Assembly: GCF_900107965.1 (NCBI RefSeq)
Contig: NZ_FNVU01000020.1
Span: 1-64,000, forward strand
Direction of reading: 5' to 3'
Source of the DNA: Actinacidiphila yanglinensis
Lineage (GTDB): Bacteria > Actinomycetota > Actinomycetes > Streptomycetales > Streptomycetaceae
Length of the DNA stretch: 64,000 nt
Of the stretch, positions 59,225 to 64,000 are shown piece after piece. A model generated the notes under the pieces. It did not search any database. It was not told the DNA's origin and worked only from the letters and a program-made list of their open reading frames with translations. Position 1 is the stretch's first letter; each line of letters opens with the position of its first letter. The position numbers and the translations under genes were made by a program.

Positions 59225-60481
59225 CTACCAGGCGAGCAGCAGCACCGCGATGTCGTCGAGGTGCCGGCCGCCGTCCATCTCCTGGGCGGTGGTGGCCAGA
59301 TGGTCCACGAAGGGCCGGCCGGACAGCGGGGGAGCGGCGTCGACCATGGCCATCAGGCCGTCGGTGCCGAGGCGTTCACCACCGGCGCCGGCGTGGCCCT
59401 CGGTGAGACCGTCGGTGAACAGCAGCAGCGACCCCGCGCCGGGCAGCGGCAACTCGACGGTCCGCCAGTCCGCGAGACCGGGCACGAGCCCGAGGGCGAT
59501 GCCCGGCGGAGCCGCCAGCTGGAGGGTGGCGCGCCGCCGGACGCCGTCCGGGCCGCCGTCGGATGGCGCCGCGTGACCCGTGTCCCCCTCCACCAGCAGC
59601 GGCGCGTCGTGCCCGGCGAGGGTGACCTGGACCCGGGGGCCGCCGGTCGCGGTCGCGGGGAACAGCGACAGGGTCGCGACCGTCGCGAACATCGACGACG
59701 AGGTCCGCTCCGCCACGAGGATCTGCTCGATCACCCCGAGCAGGTCCGCGCTGCGGTGCCCGCTCAGCACCAGCGTGCGCCACGCGATGCGCAGGCACAC
59801 CCCGATCGCGGCCGCGTCCGGCCCGTGCCCGCTGACGTCCCCGATCACCGCGTGCACGGTCCCGTCGGGCGTCTCCACCACGTCCAGGAAGTCCCCGGCC
59901 AGCAGGGCGCCCTTGCGTCCCGGCAGGTAGCAGGACGCCGTGGCCACCGCCGTCCCGCTCCGCATCGGAACCGGGAGCAGGCCGCGCTCCAGCCGCTGGT
60001 TCTCCTGCGCCCGCTGCTCGTTGAGCCGCAGCCGGGCCGCGGTCTGCTCCGCGTGCTTGCGGTGGACGGCGTAGCGGATCGCCCGGTCCAGCAGTTCCCC
60101 GCTCACCGTGCCCTTGACCAGGTAGTCCTGCGCCCCGGCGGCGACCGCGTCCGCGCCTGCCCGGCTCTCGGCCAGCCCGGTCAGCACGATGACCGCCGCC
60201 GAGGGGCACGCCGCCTGCGCCTGCCGCACGGCCGAGATCCCCGAGGCGTCCGGCAGATGGAGGTCGAGCAGGATGCACTCCGGCGCCTCCTGCGCCATCC
60301 GCCCCATGGCGTCCGCGAGGGTCTGCGCCCACTGGAGCCGCACGTTCAGCGTCGTGTCGGAGAGGTACTCCTCCACGAGCAGGGCGTCGCCGGGGTCGTC
60401 CTCGACCAGCAGCAGGCGGTAGGTGTCGACGGTCCGCTGCGGCGCCGACGCGGCGTCGAGTGCCGTGTTGTCCGCGGTCAT
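59225..60481 (-). CDS. Response regulator with PP2C phosphatase output
   Basis: 418 residues. Receiver domain (about 20-140): LLLVEDDPGDALL, phospho-acceptor Asp73 in LLDLHLPDASG, LTGLAE and the switch Lys in YLVKGTVSG. A coiled linker (140-185) leads to a PPM phosphatase (about 190-417): LLAGDFLDVVE, AVIGDVSGHGPDAA, LLLFTDGLTEGHAG and HLDDIAVLLLAW. An RsbU/RssB-like module that turns a phosphorelay signal into dephosphorylation of an anti-anti-sigma partner. Its ATG overlaps the kinase stop (ATGA). Confidence 0.92.
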   Translation of the reverse strand: MTADNTALDAASAPQRTVDTYRLLLVEDDPGDALLVEEYLSDTTLNVRLQWAQTLADAMGRMAQEAPECILLDLHLPDASGISAVRQAQAACPSAAVIVLTGLAESRAGADAVAAGAQDYLVKGTVSGELLDRAIRYAVHRKHAEQTAARLRLNEQRAQENQRLERGLLPVPMRSGTAVATASCYLPGRKGALLAGDFLDVVETPDGTVHAVIGDVSGHGPDAAAIGVCLRIAWRTLVLSGHRSADLLGVIEQILVAERTSSSMFATVATLSLFPATATGGPRVQVTLAGHDAPLLVEGDTGHAAPSDGGPDGVRRRATLQLAAPPGIALGLVPGLADWRTVELPLPGAGSLLLFTDGLTEGHAGAGGERLGTDGLMAMVDAAPPLSGRPFVDHLATTAQEMDGGRHLDDIAVLLLAW

Positions 60482-62436
60482 CGTCCCGCCCCCGCCTGCC
60501 GCGCGCCGATCCCGCTGTCCGGGGCGGCACCGTCGCCGGAGCCGGCCGCCGCACCGTCGTCCTCACCCGTACCCGGCGTGCGCGCCGCACCCGCGGCTCC
60601 CGCGCCCTCTCCCGCCGCCCCGCCCGTCGACCCAGGCCGTTCCGCCACCGGCTGTTGCTCCTGCACCGGATCCGGCTCCTCGGCGCGGCGGGGGAGGGTG
60701 AAGACGATCCGCGTGCCGGGCGCGTGGTCGGCGTCCACCGAGACCGCCCCGCCGTGGAAGTCGACGATCTTCTTGCACAGCGCCAGCCCGATGCCGTTGC
60801 CGGGATAGGCGTCGCGGGTGTGCAGCCGCTGGAAGATCACGAACACCCGCTCCGCGAACTCCGGTGCGATGCCGATCCCGTTGTCGGTCACCGCGAACGT
60901 CCAGCGGTCGTCGCCGTCCGGCGCGACCGACAGGTGGATGCGCGGCGGGCGCTCCGGCGCGCGGAACTTCACCGCGTTGGAGAGCAGGTTCTGCAGCAGC
61001 ATGCCGAGCTGGGTGGCGTCACCGCTCACCACCGGCAGCGGGTCGTGGGTCAGCTCCGCGCCCGACTCCTCCACCGCCAGGCTCAGCGACTCCGCGGTCC
61101 TGGTGTAGAGCGCCTCCAGGTCCACCGCGGCGGAGTCGGCATGCACCCTGCCCACCCGGGAGAAGGCGAGCAGGTCGTTGATGAGGGTCTGCATGCGGTT
61201 CGCGCCGTCGACCGCGTACTCGATGTACTGCCCGGCCCGGTCGTCGAGTTGGGCGGCGTAGCGGCGCTGGAGGAGCTGGCAGAAGCTCGCCACCTTCCGC
61301 AGCGGCTCCTGGAGGTCGTGCGAGGCGACGTACGCGAACTGCTCCAGTTCCGCATTGGACCGGCGCAGGTCGGCCGCCTGCTCGTCCAGCTGCCCGCGCA
61401 CGCTGTCGCTGAACGCCAGCGCGTCCACGAGCCGTTCGCGCATCGACTCCACGTCCGCCGCCAGGGCCCTGATGTCGGCCGGTCCGCTGGCCGTCACGCG
61501 GTGGCCGAAGTCGCCCTCGGCCACCTTGCGCACATCGCCGGACAGCAGGTCCAGCGGGCGGGTCACGCCGCGCCGGAGCCCGGCGAAGATCAGCACGGTC
61601 AGCGCGGTGATGACGGCGGCGATCACCCCGAAGATCCAGTCGCGTTCCGCGTCCGCGCGGCGCAGGTCCGAGCGGGCCTTGTCGCGCCGCTGGTTGAGGG
61701 TCCGCTCCAGCTGGTTCGCGGCGCCGCGCACCGCGTCGAACTCGCCCTTGCCCTCGTCCGCGCGCTGCGTCGCCAGCGCCACGGGGGCGCCCGGCGGTGC
61801 CGCGGCGATCGGCCGGGCGATCCGCGCCTGCCAGACCTCGGTGCGGGACAGCAGCGCGTCGAGGTCGTGCACCGCCCGCGTGTCGTGCCCCAGCAACGCC
61901 CGCAGGGCGGCGGTGTCCTTGCGCTGGCCGGCGAGGCCGTCGGTGTACGGCTGGAGGAAGGACCGCTGCCCGGTGATGCCGTAACCGCGTACCCCCGTCT
62001 CCTGGCTGACCAGGGTGTCCTCCAACTGCGCCGCGGCCACCAGGGCGGGCGTGTCGGAGTCGGAGAGGTTGTCGGTGAGCCGCGAGGAGCGGGCGAAGAC
62101 CCAGCCGCCGGCCAGCGCGAGCGCGAGCAGCACCACGAGCGCGGCGCAGGTGCCGACGATCAGCCAGCGGCGCGTCGTCCAGCCGCCCGGCACGGGTCGC
62201 GCCGCGCGTGCCCGCACGCCCGACGGGCCGCCCTCCGCCGCCGATCCGCCCTGCGGCGGCGACTCCGGCCCCGCGGTCGGCCCCTCGATGGGGCCCTCGT
62301 CCGGGCCTGCGATCGGGACTGCGTCCGGCGGCGCCTGTGGCGGCACCTCCGGCCGGGTCTCCCCCTCCGGCGGCGGCCCCTCGGGGTCCACCGACCGGTC
62401 CTGCCCGTCGTCGGGTATCGGCACAACGCCGGCCAC
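60478..62436 (-). CDS. CHASE3-HAMP sensor histidine kinase with disordered N-terminal tail
   Basis: 652 residues; GTG 62436 has GAGGAGCAACC upstream. Order: 1-88 Pro/Glu/Gly-rich cytosolic tail, TM1 91-115, CHASE3-type sensor 118-262 (ETGVRGYGITGQRSFL), TM2 267-287, HAMP 288-340, HisKA with His373 in YVASHDLQEPLRKV, HATPase (NLLSNAVKF, VTDNGIGIAPEF, GNGIGLALCKK). The H-box is of the bacteriophytochrome-like kind. A Gly/Ala-rich tail ends the protein. Its likely partners are the overlapping receiver-phosphatase and the divergent receiver at 62858. Confidence 0.92.
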   Translation of the reverse strand: MAGVVPIPDDGQDRSVDPEGPPPEGETRPEVPPQAPPDAVPIAGPDEGPIEGPTAGPESPPQGGSAAEGGPSGVRARAARPVPGGWTTRRWLIVGTCAALVVLLALALAGGWVFARSSRLTDNLSDSDTPALVAAAQLEDTLVSQETGVRGYGITGQRSFLQPYTDGLAGQRKDTAALRALLGHDTRAVHDLDALLSRTEVWQARIARPIAAAPPGAPVALATQRADEGKGEFDAVRGAANQLERTLNQRRDKARSDLRRADAERDWIFGVIAAVITALTVLIFAGLRRGVTRPLDLLSGDVRKVAEGDFGHRVTASGPADIRALAADVESMRERLVDALAFSDSVRGQLDEQAADLRRSNAELEQFAYVASHDLQEPLRKVASFCQLLQRRYAAQLDDRAGQYIEYAVDGANRMQTLINDLLAFSRVGRVHADSAAVDLEALYTRTAESLSLAVEESGAELTHDPLPVVSGDATQLGMLLQNLLSNAVKFRAPERPPRIHLSVAPDGDDRWTFAVTDNGIGIAPEFAERVFVIFQRLHTRDAYPGNGIGLALCKKIVDFHGGAVSVDADHAPGTRIVFTLPRRAEEPDPVQEQQPVAERPGSTGGAAGEGAGAAGAARTPGTGEDDGAAAGSGDGAAPDSGIGARQAGAGR

Positions 62437-62857
62437 GGTTGCTCCTCGAACACGTCGGCCGCCGCGTGCGGCGGCGGGCCAGCGGGAAAAATTAGCACCA
62501 CGAACAGTCGCAGCCGGGCAACAGTACACCGGTTGGCCAACATGGGTTGTCGGTTCTCGGGCAGGCCCGTATAGGCTGCACGGGTGCCCGGCGAGCGAAC
62601 CTCCCTGCCACCCGAACGCGACCGGCCCGCCGAGCCGGCCCACGCACGGGGGAGGACTGTGCCCCCGACCCGCCGACGAAGGGCCCGCGCCGACCCGGCG
62701 TGACGCACCGGGCAGCGCGACACCGGATCCCCGTCCGTCCGGCCGGCCCGCCCCGTCCGCCGCCGACCCGGCCCCGTGAATTCCCGCCGACCGGACCGCT
62801 CCCCCCGCTTCCTCCCGCTTCCCCCCGCTGTTCTCTCCGATCCATAGGAGCGCATCC
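62437..62857. other. 421-bp divergent promoter region of the signalling genes
   Basis: Contains the rightward promoter at 62547 and an AT-rich segment at 62488-62500 that may serve the kinase gene. A 39-codon frame from a GTG at 62584, just after the predicted transcript start, is possible as a leaderless leader ORF but has shadow-like Arg/Pro composition. Confidence 0.5.
62547..62575 (+). promoter_or_regulatory. Promoter of the single-domain response regulator gene
   Basis: TTGTCG (62547-62552) and TATAGG (62570-62575) with exactly 17 bp between, one of the clearest vegetative-type promoters in the window. The message would have a leader of about 275 bases. Confidence 0.55.
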
Positions 62858-63301
62858 GTGAACGCCCTTGTGCCCAGCCGCTCCTACCACGTCCTGCTCG
62901 TCGAGGACGACGCGGCCGACGCGCTGCTGATCGAGGAGGGCCTCAACGAGAACAGCGTGGTCCGCTCCATCTCCCGTGCCACGGACGGCATCACCGCCCT
63001 GGAATACCTGCGCTCGCCCGACAACCCGCGTCCCGATTTGATCGTCCTGGACCTCAACATGCCCCGGATGAACGGCCGCGAGCTGCTCGGGGTGCTCAAG
63101 GAGGACGCGGATCTCTGCCTGATCCCGGTGGTCGTGCTGACCACGTCCGCGACCCCGGACGACATCACCGCCGCGTACAGCCGCCACGCCAACGCGTACG
63201 TCACCAAGCCGGTGAACCTGGACGACTTCCTCCAGGCGGTGCGCCGGATCGACGAGTTCTTCCTGGAGACCGCGACGGTGCCGCGTCCCGAGGAGGAGTA
63301 G
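62858..63301 (+). CDS. Single-domain response regulator (Rcp1-like)
   Basis: 147 residues, GTG start with AGGAGCG upstream. Receiver only: LLVEDDAADALLIEEGL, Asp65 in LIVLDLNMPRMNG, VVLTTSATPDD and Lys117 in YVTKPVNL. The LNMPRMNG and TTSA motifs match Rcp1-type regulators that serve phytochrome-like kinases, such as the kinase encoded divergently here. No output domain, so it acts as a phosphate relay or protein-binding switch. The next gene starts five bases later. Confidence 0.92.
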   Translation: MNALVPSRSYHVLLVEDDAADALLIEEGLNENSVVRSISRATDGITALEYLRSPDNPRPDLIVLDLNMPRMNGRELLGVLKEDADLCLIPVVVLTTSATPDDITAAYSRHANAYVTKPVNLDDFLQAVRRIDEFFLETATVPRPEEE

Positions 63302-63305
63302 CCGC

Positions 63306-64000
63306 TTGCGTGGACGGCCCGAACCCGAACCCCGTACGCCCCGGCGGGCCGGACCCGACTGGTGGGGCGTCGCGCTGGAGGCGGCCGATCCGCGGGCGCT
63401 CGCCCGTTTCTACGCCGAACTGCTGGGGTGGGACGTCGTCCGGTCGGACCCGGACGGTGCGGCCCTCGCGCCTCCTGAAGGCGTGGCCTCCCTCGCCTTC
63501 CAGCGGTCGGAGGGCTACCGGCCGCCGGTCCGGCCCGCCGAGGAGAACGCCCAGCGCATCACCATGCACCTCGACTTCGAGGTCGTGGACCTGCCGGCAG
63601 CCGTGGCCCACGCGCGCGAACTGGGAGCGGTGGAAGCCGGCCACCAGCCGCAGGACGACGTCCGGGTGATGCTCGATCCCGCCGGCCATCCCTTCTGCCT
63701 CTACGCCGACACGGATGCCGACACGGGCGCGGAGGCCGGCGCCGGCACGCGGTCCTCACCTTGCCGGGTGAGCGATGCGGAGAGTACTGCGGCGGGCGTT
63801 CTGCACGCCGCCTACGACGCGTTCGCGGCCGTGGTGGCCGAGGTCGGCGAGCGGGAGTCGTGGCTGCCGACGGGCTGCACCGGCTGGGCGGTTCGCGACC
63901 TGGTCTTCCACTGCCTGGCCGACGCCCAGCGCGGCCTGGTCGCGCTGCACACCCCCGCGTCCGGGCCCGCGGACCGCGACGCCGTGACGTACTGGCGGGG
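63306..64000 (+). CDS. VOC (glyoxalase-like) domain fused to mycothiol-dependent maleylpyruvate isomerase-like domain (partial)
   Basis: The TTG at 63306 follows the GAGGAGGAG that ends the receiver gene, so the two are coupled. Residues about 18-138 form a Glyoxalase_6-type VOC domain (WWGVALEAADPRALARFYAE, LLGWDVV, MHLDFEVVDL, VMLDPAGHPFCLYAD). After an Ala/Gly/Thr linker with no stop, residues about 165-231 match the start of DinB-like maleylpyruvate isomerase N-domains (AAYDAFAAVVAEV, GWAVRDLVFHCLADAQRG, with the metal His). The frame is open to the window edge. Substrate unknown; the second domain normally uses mycothiol. Confidence 0.75.
   Translation, partial: MRGRPEPEPRTPRRAGPDWWGVALEAADPRALARFYAELLGWDVVRSDPDGAALAPPEGVASLAFQRSEGYRPPVRPAEENAQRITMHLDFEVVDLPAAVAHARELGAVEAGHQPQDDVRVMLDPAGHPFCLYADTDADTGAEAGAGTRSSPCRVSDAESTAAGVLHAAYDAFAAVVAEVGERESWLPTGCTGWAVRDLVFHCLADAQRGLVALHTPASGPADRDAVTYWR

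Noticed and set aside
62584..62703. 39-codon GTG ORF just after a clear promoter
   Set aside because: Position would suit a leaderless leader, but Arg/Pro-rich composition looks non-coding and no conservation can be checked.

Overview
This window reads as an ordinary chromosomal stretch of a high-GC actinomycete, most likely a member of the Streptomycetaceae. The inference rests on very high GC in third codon positions, many GTG/TTG starts, and lineage-typical content: a SigB/F-family sigma factor, actinobacterial GT4 glycogen synthase plus GlgC, a FemX-type peptidoglycan branching enzyme, a mycothiol-dependent isomerase-like domain, Tat-exported phospholipases, a γ-glutamyl-amine catabolic operon and an OtrA/TetM-like ribosome protection GTPase. 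No rRNA, tRNA, CRISPR array, insertion sequence or prophage was recognised.

Layout. 1-1.1 kb: 5' part of an efeO-like iron-uptake gene running off the left edge. 1.3-2.7 kb: an SH3-like remnant and a padR-DUF1048-DUF1048 operon with an inverted-repeat operator. 2.8-6.8 kb: a GH3 lipoprotein, an ECF42-type sigma factor with its DGPF partner, and a DUF1275 membrane protein. 7-11 kb: an MFS transporter, a carboxymuconolactone-decarboxylase-like protein, a SigB/F sigma factor, and a GNAT acetyltransferase coupled to a previously unmarked 30-residue Cys-containing peptide gene. 11.4-14 kb: glycogen synthesis (glgM/glgA, glgC). 14-19 kb: aldo/keto reductase, PAS-PAS-GAF-PP2C phosphatase, and LysE exporter with divergent LysG regulator. 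19-26.6 kb: an acidic repeat protein divergent from zinc-independent L36, zinc-ribbon protein, MFS/TetR pair, methyltransferase, membrane PH-like protein, GNAT. 26.8-38.5 kb: a phosphate-scavenging neighbourhood (purple acid phosphatase and two phospholipases C) around AraC and LysR regulators and a three-gene succinate dehydrogenase operon. 38.7-45.9 kb: a five-gene overlapping operon for γ-glutamylated amine catabolism (SDR, aldehyde dehydrogenase, PuuD-like hydrolase, glutamine-synthetase-like ligase, permease) and its FadR-type regulator, with the same inverted repeat in front of both. 46-51.3 kb: ribosome protection GTPase with an overlapping leader ORF, DUF427 protein, sugar O-acetyltransferase, LacI regulator, dienelactone hydrolase. 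52-56.7 kb: a sialic-acid unit (FadR-family regulator, MFS transporter, NanA/DapA-family lyase, secreted sialidase). 56.8-64 kb: FemX, a self-regulating MerR protein, a sensor kinase / response regulator / PP2C signalling group, and a VOC plus maleylpyruvate-isomerase-like fusion running off the right edge.

How the genes work together. The window is a string of small, self-contained substrate-use modules, each with its own local regulator and visible operator (PadR, LysG, LysR-sdh, FadR-amine, LacI, FadR-sialate, MerR), separated by strong GC-rich hairpin terminators at convergent gene ends. The least explained items are the GNAT-coupled mini-peptide (10.35-11.0 kb), the (S/T)SP(D/G)(F/Y) repeat protein (19.1-19.4 kb), the helically phased GGCAAC repeats before glgM, and the leader ORF before the ribosome protection gene. 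All functional calls come from motif reading and family knowledge; no database search was run.
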